The translations under genes were made by a program, and so were the position numbers. From assembly GCA_038230835.1 (NCBI GenBank), contig JBBRMM010000014.1, positions 1 to 64,000 of the forward strand: a stretch of 64,000 bases of DNA, written 5' to 3'. Below, piece after piece: positions 1 through 8,554 of this stretch. This DNA comes from DASUHT01 sp038230835. Lineage in GTDB: Bacteria; Actinomycetota; Thermoleophilia; Gaiellales; JAICJC01. The notes under the pieces are model-generated. The model worked only from the letters and a program-made list of their open reading frames with translations, was not told where the DNA came from and did no database searches. The number at the start of each line of letters is the position of its first letter. The stretch's first letter is position 1.

Positions 1-254
1 CGAGCCACTGAGCAAACGCTCGCGACCAGTCCACCTTCTTGCCAGCCGACCGCCGCCTCGGCTTGCTGGCATCGACCACTGCCCCATCTCCGACACGCAT
101 ACCCAGATGATGCCAGACGACCCCTTTGGCACCCCAAACGCACCAGGCACCTCGCGCCGAGCCGGGCCCAGCAGCGCTCGAGATCAGCAAGCCGCCCCTC
201 CTCGTCGAACTCGGCCTCCGCCTCGAGGATCTCGTCAATCGACGCGCGCATCAT
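1..254 (-). CDS. Partial unrecognised ORF running off the left edge
   Basis: A minus-strand frame stays open from about 348 to the window edge; the first ATG pair starts at 254. Its first ~35 codons look protein-like (an acidic, Leu-rich helix). Downstream of about 150 the adjacent frame looks more protein-like, with an ATG at 100 followed by GDGAVVDAS and KKVDWSRAF. This could be one gene with a frameshift near 150 or two overlapping genes. No family is recognised, and GC-rich DNA often lacks stops by chance, so the call is weak. Confidence 0.3.
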   Translation of the reverse strand, partial: MMRASIDEILEAEAEFDEEGRLADLERCWARLGARCLVRLGCQRGRLASSGYACRRWGSGRCQQAEAAVGWQEGGLVASVCSVA

Positions 255-683
255 CGCCGTCAGCAAGGGCCGGCCACCCGCGACACCCTGCCGAGTCGGG
301 AGGAACCGGCCCCACCGCGCGGGTCAGGCCGTACTTTGGGGATGCACGTGGGCGGAGTCCGGTCATGCGCGCCGAAACGGCCACGGGCGGCGGGCGGGCG
401 GTAGGGTCAGGTATGGGCTTTATCTGTCACGGCCTTGTGCAGGCGCTGCGGCTCGGTCGCCGCGCTGGCCGTCCGGGCCTCCCGATTGGCGTCGCCGCGG
501 TTGGGATCGCGGCGATCGGCGCTAGCCTGGGCGAGGTCGGCGCCGGCGTGCTCGTCAGCGGCAACATCCAGGGCCGCACGTCGACGCGCGCCACTGCGGT
601 GCGCATGACCGTGTCCGAGGGTTGCTGCGAGGAGGGCATCGGTTGTATGCCGGTGCACCCACGACTCGCACGCCGAACCCCGG
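255..683. other. 429-nt stretch without a supported gene
   Basis: Several frames are open but none shows a recognisable domain. A plus-strand frame from an ATG at 413 has a Gly/Ala/Val-rich stretch that could be a membrane segment, but the rest reads like noise. No clear promoter or terminator was seen. Confidence 0.4.
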
Positions 684-1909
684 TTGAGCCCTGGTACCCC
701 AGTCGAGCTTGCCGCTGATCGCGGCGCGTGGCTTACGCGGGGCGTGCGCGGCATCGGGCTCGCCAGCCTACTGTCCGATGTCGGTCACGAGGTGCCGACG
801 GCGCTGCTGCCCAGCTTGGTGACCTCGACGCTCGGTGCTCCTGCGGCAGCGCTCGGGCTGATCGAGGGACTCGCAGACGGCGCGGCTGGGGTGGCGAGGC
901 TGGGAGGCGGCGCGCTCGCCGACGACCCCGAGCGGCGACGCAGCACCGCAGTCGGCGGGTACACAGCGACGGCCGTGTTGTCCAGCCTGATCGGCCTCGC
1001 CACGGGCGTATGGCAGGTCGCGGTCTTCCGCGTCGGTGCGTGGACGGCGCGTGGCATCCGCGTGCCCGCCCGAAACGCGCTGCTCGCCGACGTTGTGCCG
1101 GCCGCGGCGTACGGCCGCGCCTACGGGTTCGAGAGGGCGATGGACAACCTCGGCGCGATCTTCGGCCCACTGCTCGCGCTGGCCCTGGTCGCCGTGGTCG
1201 GCGTGCGCACGGCGATCCTCGTGTCGGTCATCCCTGGCCTGCTGGCCGCACTCGCGATCGTGTACGCGATACGCACCGCGCCCAGGCTGGCGACGCGCGA
1301 GCGCCGACCGCTTCGCATCCGCGTTCGTCCAGTGCTTCGAGGTGGCCTCCGTCAACTGTTCGTCGGCGTGTCGGCGTTCGAGTTGGGCAACGTCGCCGCG
1401 ACGCTGCTGATCCTACGCGCGACCGACCTCCTGACACCCGGCCACGGCCACAGCCGCGCGGTCGAGATCGCACTTGGACCTACGCAGGCTACAACCTCGC
1501 CGCGACACTCACCAGCATCCCAGCAGGGCACGTGAGCGACCGACGCGGCACGACCGGGGTGCTCACCGCGGGCGCCGTCGCCTTCCTGGTCGCCTACCTG
1601 GGGTTCGCGTCGTCCAGCGCAAGCATGCCCGTTTTGGCGGCGTGCTTCGCGGTCGCAGGCGTCGGGATCGGCTGCACGGAGACAGTGGAACACGCCGCGG
1701 TGGCGACGCTCGCGCCGGCGGATCTGCGTGGCTCGGCGTTCGGCCTCCTCGCCAGCGTGCAAGCGTTCGGGAACCTGGCCGCAAGCGCCATCGCGGGAAC
1801 ACTCTGGACATGGGTATCGCCCCGCGCGGCGTTCCTGTACCTCGCAGCGTGGATGCTCCTCGCCATCGCTGCCTTCACGCGATCCCACGCGCCGATACCC
1901 GCAGGTTGA
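684..1909 (+). pseudogene. MFS transporter, frameshifted
   Basis: Together the two frames encode about 400 residues of a major facilitator superfamily permease with alternating hydrophobic helices. The first frame (from a TTG at 684) carries SLLSDVGHEVPTALLPSLV and the helices through about residue 255. The second frame resumes with TYAGYNLAATLTSIPAG and a loop GHVSDRRGTT, followed by four further membrane segments to the stop at 1909. The frame changes near 1471-1480, where one missing base would rejoin the halves. In the family such permeases move small solutes across the inner membrane; the substrate cannot be told. It is cargo of the integrated element. It is either a real pseudogene or an intact gene with a sequencing indel, since other indels occur in this window. 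Confidence 0.7.
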
Positions 1910-1986
1910 ACCCACTCCGCCGACCCACACGCCGATCGCCGACACCACCCTTGCTATGGATGACCAGCCCGCCGACGGGCGATCGG

Positions 1987-2271
1987 TCAGCCGGTCGGAT
2001 CGGCTCGACTGCTCCGATGCACCGGAAGACCAACCTCCCCCGGCTCCACTCGTCGCGACCGCCCCGCGGGACGCACAACCGACACGTCCGGGTCACGAGC
2101 GACGTTCGAGCCCGGCGATCGCAACACCGGCTCCCGAGCCCTCTCGACCTCACCACGCCGCGCTCGCCGCGCGATCGCCTCCCGCCGCCGACGCGCACAC
2201 ACCTCCACCGCCGACTGCGCCACCTCTCCGGCCGAGCGGCGATGCGCTGGGAACGGGATCACGTCGCCCAT
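1987..2271 (-). CDS. Small Arg-rich protein of unknown function
   Basis: Encodes 94 residues beginning MGDVIPFPAHRR, with a basic Ala/Arg-rich helix in the first half and a low-complexity Arg/Ser/Pro tail. No domain is recognised. The start resembles that of the 134-residue protein encoded at 13259-13663 (MGDLIHLPVDRR), also followed by a basic helix, which suggests a shared lineage-specific family. It lies convergent with the MFS gene. A basic small protein in a mobile element could bind nucleic acid, but nothing proves this. The tail may be shadow coding. Confidence 0.4.
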   Translation of the reverse strand: MGDVIPFPAHRRSAGEVAQSAVEVCARRRREAIARRARRGEVERAREPVLRSPGSNVARDPDVSVVRPAGRSRRVEPGEVGLPVHRSSRADPTG

Positions 2272-2399
2272 GCCCCATAGTGTGACAGGCGGCGTCGGGG
2301 GCTGGCCGTCCGCGGCGGCATCGTCGATGGGTACGTGACCGCACGTCTTCGATAAGCCGCCATGCGAGGGGTTGCGCCGCTGCGTACACTTCTTGGGCG

Positions 2400-2555
2400 A
2401 TGGGATTCTTTGACCGACTGATGGATATCCTCACACGGCGCGGCATAGAGATCGTCGCGTCCGGCCACCCACCGGCCGACACCGAACGCGGGATCTTTAG
2501 TCGGCGGCAGACCTCACGCGTGGGTCACCGGCCATCGTTGAGGGCCGTTCGATAG
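2400..2555 (+). CDS. Possible 51-residue small ORF
   Basis: An ATG at 2400 opens a 51-codon frame beginning MGFFDRLMDILTRRG, an amphipathic start that looks protein-like, then a basic tail ending at a TAG. There is no good ribosome binding site and no recognised family. It could be the truncated start of a lost gene. Confidence 0.2.
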   Translation: MGFFDRLMDILTRRGIEIVASGHPPADTERGIFSRRQTSRVGHRPSLRAVR

Positions 2556-2725
2556 ACCCGCGCCGCGCCCGCGATCGTGAGGTGTGCAGCAGCGTCTGAC
2601 GTCCATCTATCCCGGCGACTACGCTTCGGTTGCGGGCTGTGGTAGCGCGAATCTGGTGGCGGCCCGTTTCTGCGGGCCGTCGCTCTTTTCGTTGGCGGGC
2701 GTGCGTTGGCAGGTAGACTGTGCCC

Positions 2726-3484
2726 GTGAGTCGCTCAACCACCACGACGCATCGTGACCAACCAGTCAACTGTCCCGCAGCAACTGACCGCCAGTCGCCG
2801 TTGACGGTTGAAAGGTCGGCACTTGATGAGTTTAGCCTGCGGATTGCGCCGAGCGGCTGGGAAGGGCGTCGTGAGGCTGCGCGCGGTCTTCCCGACTTCG
2901 AGTTGCGTGACCTGTGCGAGCAGTTCGACGTCGCGCAGCCCGACGACCGAGCCACGGTGGACGAGCTACGGACGCTGGTTTGCGAGCAGCTCGCGCCGCG
3001 GGTTGTCGAGGCGCTCGACGAGGCGCTACGTGGCGATTGCCTGCCGACGCTCCGCGACTCCGATGGGCGGCTTCCGTCGCTAGTCCCACGCCCAGCCGAA
3101 GGCTGGCGCCCTGAGAACGCGTTTCCCCGTGCCGCTGGCCAGTCCTATGAGCAGCGAGCACGCTGCGCCGCTTGGTGGAGCACGCACATGGTGATCGAGG
3201 AGGCTCTGTACGACCTGGGAGCGTGCGACCCCGACGACGATGAGGTGCGGCACGCTCGTCGGATCGCTTGCTTCACCATCTCGCCACGTCAGGGGCGGCC
3301 GACGACGCAGCCCGCCCGCCGCGGCCCCACCCCGGCCGGGCGCTCGTCGCGTCGAATCACCCCTCGAGCCCGGCAGCACCGCTCGAAGCGTCGGAGCCAC
3401 GCCTCAACGCATAGCGTGGGAGGCGACGACCCCCCAGCGCCTCCGCCGCCGCCCGCTGGGTGTGGCGGCTTTCTGACCGTGTAG
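2726..3484 (+). CDS. Hypothetical protein of the integrated element
   Basis: Encodes about 252 residues from a GTG at 2726 (another GTG lies two codons upstream), with an AGGTAG-like binding site some 12 nt before it. Residues ~30-170 look like a folded helical protein (ELRDLCEQFDV, TVDELRTLVCEQLAPRVVEA, WWSTHMVIEEALYDLGA). The last ~70 residues are Arg/Pro-rich and may be disordered. No domain is recognised. It precedes the winged-helix gene by about 210 nt in the same direction, so it is probably an element-specific accessory gene. Confidence 0.45.
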   Translation: MSRSTTTTHRDQPVNCPAATDRQSPLTVERSALDEFSLRIAPSGWEGRREAARGLPDFELRDLCEQFDVAQPDDRATVDELRTLVCEQLAPRVVEALDEALRGDCLPTLRDSDGRLPSLVPRPAEGWRPENAFPRAAGQSYEQRARCAAWWSTHMVIEEALYDLGACDPDDDEVRHARRIACFTISPRQGRPTTQPARRGPTPAGRSSRRITPRARQHRSKRRSHASTHSVGGDDPPAPPPPPAGCGGFLTV

Positions 3485-3695
3485 ACGCCTCCGACCGGGT
3501 TGCCGACGGGGGATCGCGACCGGCTACTACAGGCCCTAGAGATGGGGCGGAACTCCGCGAGCAGTGCGCCCCGCGGCCTCATGTCTTTGGCGGGGCTGGA
3601 ACAGGACTCGGCACATCTCGACGACCTGACTCGAACAAACGCGGGCTCGTTGGTCAGCGGTTTGTCCTCCGATCATCCAACCGGTCCTCGCGACA

Positions 3696-4364
3696 GTGAG
3701 CGACACACTGGCCAAGTTGGACTACCCCTTCGTCGCGATCCCGACGAGCCTTCGGGACGCGATCCAGCGCGGAGAACTGCTCGGGCCCCGAGCCTACATC
3801 GCGATCGCGGTGCGCATGTTGACCTGGGAGGGGGTGCTGGCGACGACGCTGCACGCGCTCAGCGACCGCATCGGCTGGTGGCAGACCGAGGATTCGCTGC
3901 GCAAGCACCTGATCGAGTTGCGCCGTGCGGGCTGGATTGACTACGACGACCCGCAGCGCATCCGCGAGGCCCGCTACGTCCTCCGCGCCCCGGAGCAAGT
4001 GGACTACTCCGCCCGCCATAAGGCTTCGATGCAAGAGGGGTCCTCGCAGACCCTCAGAAACGAAGCCCCCTTGTCTTCTGAGGTCACATCAGACCGTCTG
4101 AGGTCGACGGAAGGCGCAAGCGCCGGTGTGAAGCGGGATTCAGCCACTAGCGAGCCTCAGACGCGCGGAGGCTCACCAAAATCTAAATCTCTCGTAGGAG
4201 CAGAAGACGATGAGGTACTAGTAGACCACCGCGGACGAAGGTTAGCGGAGGATGAATGGCTGGATCCGACGTTCGGACTCGATGATTCAGCGTTTCAACA
4301 ATTTCGCGCCGCCAAAAGGAATCCGGCCAGGCTCGATCGCGACGACGTGCGGAGCCCCGAATGA
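3696..4364 (+). CDS. Winged-helix-type DNA-binding protein
   Basis: Encodes 222 residues from a GTG. Residues 1-90 contain a helix-turn-helix-like region (LGPRAYIAIAVRMLTWEG, TLHALSDRIGWWQTEDSLRK, LIELRRAGWIDYDD), the layout of a winged helix in which a scissor helix and recognition helix precede a wing. Residues ~100-180 are Ser/Glu-rich and probably disordered; the C-terminus is acidic. Such architectures occur in plasmid or phage replication-initiation and regulatory proteins, so a role in element replication or control is a reasonable inference. The stop overlaps the ATG of the next gene (ATGA), indicating co-translation. It could instead be a transcriptional repressor. Confidence 0.55.
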   Translation: MSDTLAKLDYPFVAIPTSLRDAIQRGELLGPRAYIAIAVRMLTWEGVLATTLHALSDRIGWWQTEDSLRKHLIELRRAGWIDYDDPQRIREARYVLRAPEQVDYSARHKASMQEGSSQTLRNEAPLSSEVTSDRLRSTEGASAGVKRDSATSEPQTRGGSPKSKSLVGAEDDEVLVDHRGRRLAEDEWLDPTFGLDDSAFQQFRAAKRNPARLDRDDVRSPE

Positions 4365-4555
4365 GCGCCGCACCGAAGCGGCCGGTGCCGCGGATCGCGT
4401 TGCGGCCGGATGAGGCGGCGGCGGCGATCGGGTTGGGTCGGTCAGCGTTCTATTCCCAAGTCCTGCCGCATCTGCGGGTTGTCTACGTCGGTCGCGTGCG
4501 GCTGGTGCCCGTGTCGGAGCTTGAGAAGTGGGTCGAGAAGGAAGCCACCCGGTGA
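4361..4555 (+). CDS. Excisionase-like HTH protein
   Basis: Encodes 64 residues with the pattern of the excisionase / MerR-type helix-turn-helix family (HTH_17): an Ala-rich first helix (LRPDEAAAAIGLGRSAFYSQ), a hinge, a short strand that reads the target (VVYVGRVRLVPVSELEKW), and a basic tail. Proteins of this size are recombination directionality factors or small regulators. Its ATG overlaps the previous stop, so it is coupled to the winged-helix gene. With an integrase gene in the same element, a role in excision is the natural inference. It could also be an element-copy regulator. Confidence 0.7.
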   Translation: MSAAPKRPVPRIALRPDEAAAAIGLGRSAFYSQVLPHLRVVYVGRVRLVPVSELEKWVEKEATR

Positions 4556-4653
4556 TGGCTCGAGCACCGCCGTCCGGGATCTCACTTACACCTGACGGTC
4601 GACCATGAGGGTCACCGCCCACCTTCACACACTGCAACTCAGGAGCGCATTTT

Positions 4654-6024
4654 ATGCATGAGCTCGATCCTCTCGATCCTGTGACCCGTACACCCAGACT
4701 GGGACGTGACCGCACGCTAGATCGGGCGATGCTGTCGACGTCTCGGTTGATGGACTTTTTTTCGGTGAAGGAGTTGACGACTCAGACCGGGCACGCGTCT
4801 GATGACTGGCCGCTGGTTGTCCTGAAAGAGCTCGTCGACAATGCGCTGGACGCGTGTGAGGAGGGTGGTGCTGCGCCGATCATCCACGTCCGCGTGGGTG
4901 GCGACGGGATCACGGTCGTCGATAACGGTCCCGGTATCCCAGGCGAGACGGTCCGTGGCGTGGTTGACTTCTCGACCCGTGTTTCGAGTCGGGAGGCGTA
5001 TGTCGCTCCCGACCGTGGCGCGCAGGGAAACGCGCTGATGACGATCTTGGCGATGCCGTTTGTGCTTGACGGCGCGGTTGGCGTCGTCGAGGTGACCGGC
5101 CGTGGCTTCCACCACGTAATCACGATCCGCGTCGACCACCTCCGTCAGGAGCCCGTGATCGACCATAAACAAGTCGTGGTTGCCGGTAACGCTGGGACGG
5201 TTGTTCGACTTGGATGGCCCGATTCAGCACGCTCAACCCTGGAAGCGGCAAGGACAAGGTTTTTACAAGTCTGGTCTGATTATGGGTTGCTGAATCCCCA
5301 CTTGACGGGGACGTTGGAGTGGTTCGATGAGCAGCCGTTGGTGATCGAAGCGACGGATACTGGGTGGAGGAAGTGGACGCCTTCCCAGCCGACGTCGCCG
5401 CACTGGTACACGCCTGACCAGTTCGGCCGACTGATCTGCGGGTATCTCGCCAGCGCGGATCGGTGTGACCGCACCGTCAGGGAGGTGGTCGCTGAGTTCC
5501 GGGGCCTGTCGGGCACCGCGAAACAGAAGGCCATCTTGGAGGCGACGGGCCTGGGTCGCCGGCCCTTGTCGGCGCTTTGGAATGGCGAGGGCCTCGATCA
5601 TGAAGCCGTCGCGGGACTGCTGGCGGTGATGCAGGCGGCGTCGAAGCCTGTGCGGCCAGCGCTGCTCGGCGTGATCGGCAAGAGCCACGTGTCGCAGCGC
5701 CTCACCGACCTGGGATGCCATCCAGACAGCATCACCTACGCAAAGCAGACGGGCGACGATGATGGCGTGCCGTGGGTCGTCGAGCAAGCGTTCGGCTACC
5801 GACCCGGCGACGCAATCGGTGGCGTGATCATCGCCGGCGTGAACTGGTCGCCAGCGCTTGGAAACCCGTTCCGTCAACTCGACGATGATTACGGTATGTC
5901 GCTGGATCGCCTGCTTGAGCGGCAGCGGGTCAGGCTGAGCGAGCCAGTAGTCGTGTTCGTCCACCTCGCCCAGGCCCACGTTTCGTACACCGATCGTGGT
6001 AAGAGCGCCGTGGTGGTGAACTGA
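4654..6024 (+). CDS. Topoisomerase VI subunit B-like GHKL ATPase
   Basis: Encodes 456 residues; a GGAGC-like binding site lies about 10 nt before the ATG. A Bergerat (GHKL) ATP-binding fold is visible: N-box KELVDNALDACEEG (Glu59, Asn63), G1 box VVDNGPGIP (Asp90, Gly92, Gly94) and G2-like box DRGAQGNAL (121-128). The middle has SPHWYTPDQFGRLI (248-261), reminiscent of the TopoVI-B H2TH region. The C-terminus VFVHLAQAHVSYTDRGKSAV resembles the transducer end of TopoVI-B, where a switch Lys contacts ATP (here perhaps Lys450; inference). It is shorter than archaeal B subunits and stops right after this motif. In type IIB topoisomerases the B subunit is the ATP-driven gate that controls DNA passage through the A-subunit break. 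One base separates it from the A-like gene. Confidence 0.82.
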   Translation: MHELDPLDPVTRTPRLGRDRTLDRAMLSTSRLMDFFSVKELTTQTGHASDDWPLVVLKELVDNALDACEEGGAAPIIHVRVGGDGITVVDNGPGIPGETVRGVVDFSTRVSSREAYVAPDRGAQGNALMTILAMPFVLDGAVGVVEVTGRGFHHVITIRVDHLRQEPVIDHKQVVVAGNAGTVVRLGWPDSARSTLEAARTRFLQVWSDYGLLNPHLTGTLEWFDEQPLVIEATDTGWRKWTPSQPTSPHWYTPDQFGRLICGYLASADRCDRTVREVVAEFRGLSGTAKQKAILEATGLGRRPLSALWNGEGLDHEAVAGLLAVMQAASKPVRPALLGVIGKSHVSQRLTDLGCHPDSITYAKQTGDDDGVPWVVEQAFGYRPGDAIGGVIIAGVNWSPALGNPFRQLDDDYGMSLDRLLERQRVRLSEPVVVFVHLAQAHVSYTDRGKSAVVVN

Positions 6025-6025
6025 C

Positions 6026-7279
6026 GTGGCGAAGCCGGGCCAAGCGATCATAAAGGGCGTCGAGAAGACGACGGCGAAATGGGCGAAGCAGCGCCGGGCG
6101 GAGGAGCGCCACTTGGCCGCGACCGTGTACCGCGAGAGTCGCGTAACACAGTCTCACATGGTCACGTTCTGGGACGTCGCGCAGGAGGTGATGGAGTCGG
6201 CGTACCTTCATGCGAGCGGCGGCGGGACGCTCCCCACGTTGGCTCGCCAGGTCATGTACGCAGCGCGGCCAGAGATCGAAGCAGGGACAGGGCAGAAGCT
6301 CGACGACAACTACTTCACACAGAATCTTTTGCCGCGATACATCCGCGAGTACCAAGTGGAACACTGGGACGTCGTTTTCGACGCGCGCGGTCATCTCGAA
6401 GAGCCACACACCCAACGCGTCGTCGCGTTGGGGACGCTCGACGTGGGTCGCTACATCGATGACGTTGCTGGCGGGGACCCGAAACCCTCGAAGCTGAGGG
6501 CGAGCGAGACGTACAAGACGATCGGCCCCGAAAACAGGTACGGCGCGCTCCTGTTCGTCGAGAAGGAGGGCTTTATGCCGTTGATCAAGGCGTCGCACAT
6601 CGCGGAGCGGTTCGATATCGCAGTCATGTCGAGCAAAGGTATGCAGAGCACCGCGTGTCGCCGCGCCGCCGACGAGCTATGCGGTGAGTACGACATACCC
6701 CTACTGGTGATGCACGACTTCGACAAAGCCGGCTTCTCGATGCTGGGTATGTTCAGTCACAGCAACGAGCGGTACGCGTACAACACCGATTTCGAGGTGA
6801 TCGACATCGGCCTCCGCCTAGCCGACGTCACCGGCTGGAACTTGTCGCCCGAGGCCGCGCCGGTGCTCAACTATCGAGGCAGGCGCAACCTCCAACGCAA
6901 CGGCGCGACACCAGCAGAGGTCGAGTTCATCGCCGCCGGTCAGCGAGTCGAACTAAACGTGTTCACGAGTGACCAACTCGTCGCGTGGCTCGAACAGAAA
7001 CTCGAACACAACGGCGTTGAGAAGATCGTGCCAGACGCCGACACGCTGGCGGCGGCGTGGCGGCAGATGATCATCGCCGGCGAGACGAACCGGCGAATCA
7101 AGGCAGTCGAAGCCGAGGTCGAGCAAATCGCAGACGCCCACCCGATGCCCGACGACGTCGCCAACCAGATCGAGAAATCGCTCGCCGCTACCCCACACCT
7201 TTCTTGGGATCAGGCCATCGCCCACCTCGCCACCGCCCCCCGCGGCGACTCTGATCCGCCACCCGCGGGTGTACGATGA
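6026..7279 (+). CDS. Topoisomerase VI subunit A / Spo11-like protein
   Basis: Encodes 417 residues from a GTG one base after the B-like stop. The N-terminal part carries TLARQVMYAARPEI (residues 68-83), matching the TopoVI-A/Spo11 catalytic helix R-x-x-x-Y, with Tyr78 as the likely nucleophile. A Toprim domain follows: LLFVEKEGF (Glu179) and LLVMHDFDKAGFS (Asp231, Asp233), which would bind Mg2+. Family members cut both DNA strands by a tyrosyl ester and reseal them together with the GHKL subunit. Both active-site elements look intact, so an active enzyme is plausible. The C-terminal ~80 residues are helical and charged. Its TGA overlaps the ATG of the integrase frame, so these genes appear translationally coupled. 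Confidence 0.82.
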   Translation: MAKPGQAIIKGVEKTTAKWAKQRRAEERHLAATVYRESRVTQSHMVTFWDVAQEVMESAYLHASGGGTLPTLARQVMYAARPEIEAGTGQKLDDNYFTQNLLPRYIREYQVEHWDVVFDARGHLEEPHTQRVVALGTLDVGRYIDDVAGGDPKPSKLRASETYKTIGPENRYGALLFVEKEGFMPLIKASHIAERFDIAVMSSKGMQSTACRRAADELCGEYDIPLLVMHDFDKAGFSMLGMFSHSNERYAYNTDFEVIDIGLRLADVTGWNLSPEAAPVLNYRGRRNLQRNGATPAEVEFIAAGQRVELNVFTSDQLVAWLEQKLEHNGVEKIVPDADTLAAAWRQMIIAGETNRRIKAVEAEVEQIADAHPMPDDVANQIEKSLAATPHLSWDQAIAHLATAPRGDSDPPPAGVR

Positions 7280-8513
7280 CCACTCGCACGCAAAGCGGCC
7301 CCGCACCGCGCGAACGGCCGGGGCCCGACACGGAGGTTCCGCTCCATGCACCCAGCACCCTACCGAGCAGGTCGGCAATGAGCCGGCACACCGGAGTCCG
7401 CCGGATCCACAGACGTGGTTGTCCCCGCACAGGGCGGTGCAAGTGCGCCAGCTACGAGGCCCACGTCTTCGACGCGGCCGCCGGCCGGTTGATACGAAAG
7501 ACGTTCCGCTCCGAGGCCGCGGCGGCGGCGTGGCGGGAAGACACCAGCCGCGGCGTCCGCCTCCAGACCTTCTCCGCCTCGCCCACGGCGACGCTGACCG
7601 AGGCCGCCGAAGCGCTGGTGGCCGGAATGAAGAGCGGCGCCGTGCGGACGCGCGCTGGCGTGGCGTACAAGCCATCGGTCGCCGCCGGGTACGACAATGT
7701 CCTGCGTCTGCACGTCCTGCCTACGCTCGGCGATCGGCGCCTGTCGGCGATCACCCGAAACGACGTGCAAGACCTGGTCGACAACCTGATCGCCCAGAAG
7801 AAGGCACCCGGCACGATCCGCAACACCTTGATGCCGCTGCGCGTGATCTATCGTCGCGCCCTGAAACGCGGCGAGACGGCCGTCAACCCGACCAGCGGCC
7901 TCGACCTGCCGAGCGACCGGGGACGCCGCGACGCGTTCGTTGAGCCCGCCCAGGCCGCCGCCCTGATCACCACGCTGGACGCGATCGACCGCGCGCCGTG
8001 GGCGCTCATGCTGTACGCCGGCCTGCGGCTCGGCGAGATGCGTGCGATCCGATGGGAAGACGTCGACCTAGACGCCGGCGAGTTGCACATCACGCGCGCC
8101 TACTGCCAGACCAGCCGATCGGTGATCACGCCAAAGTCGGAAGCCAGCCGCCGCACCGCGCCCTCCCGGCCGAGCTCCGCCGGCGGCTGCTCGAGCACCG
8201 CCTGCTGACCGGTCGGCGCGTCGGCCTAGTCGTGACCGAGACCGACGGCGGCATCCTCGACCGCGACCGGTTACAGCACCGCTCCGAACGACCCTGGAAA
8301 GCCGCGAAGCTCCCGCCGATCACGCCACACACGGCTCGGCACAGCTTCGCCAGCATCGCGATCGCCGCTGGCGTCCAACCCAAAGCCCTACAGGTCTTCA
8401 TGGGGCATACATCAATCACCACCACCCTCGACCGGTACGGACACCTGTACCCGAGCGAACGCGCAACAGCAGCCGCGGCGATCGACCGACTACTCGCGCA
8501 ATCACCGCGCTGA
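7276..8513 (+). pseudogene. Tyrosine recombinase (integrase), frameshifted
   Basis: An N-terminal arm-binding region with clustered cysteines (RRGCPRTGRCKCASYEA) leads to an SAM-like core-binding domain and a catalytic domain: YAGLRLGEMRAIRWED (first Arg), TPKSEASRR (Lys), then, in another frame, HTARHSF (H-x-x-R), FMGHTSITTT (His) and DRYGHLYP (Tyr nucleophile). The frame changes near 8158-8170, where one inserted or lost base would join ASRRTAP to LPAELRRRL. All catalytic residues survive, so this may be a sequencing indel or a recent inactivation. The first ATG at 7276 overlaps the topoisomerase stop; an alternative start is the ATG at 7378. It lies next to the tRNA-Gly fragment, so it most likely catalysed integration there. 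Confidence 0.85.
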
Positions 8514-8533
8514 CTTACGGAAATACTTACGGA
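8513..8533 (+). repeat. Direct repeat pair, possible integrase arm sites
   Basis: Two copies of ACTTACGGA start at 8513 and 8525, a 12-nt period, between the integrase stop and the tRNA fragment. Short direct repeats flanking a core att sequence are typical arm-type sites for tyrosine recombinases. The role is inferred from position only. Confidence 0.45.
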
Positions 8534-8554
8534 CAGCGCCGCTAACCCGCATGG

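Noticed and set aside
413..718. Plus-strand frame with a hydrophobic stretch in the left gap
   Set aside because: No binding site or family; the remainder reads as noise, and it overlaps the MFS start.
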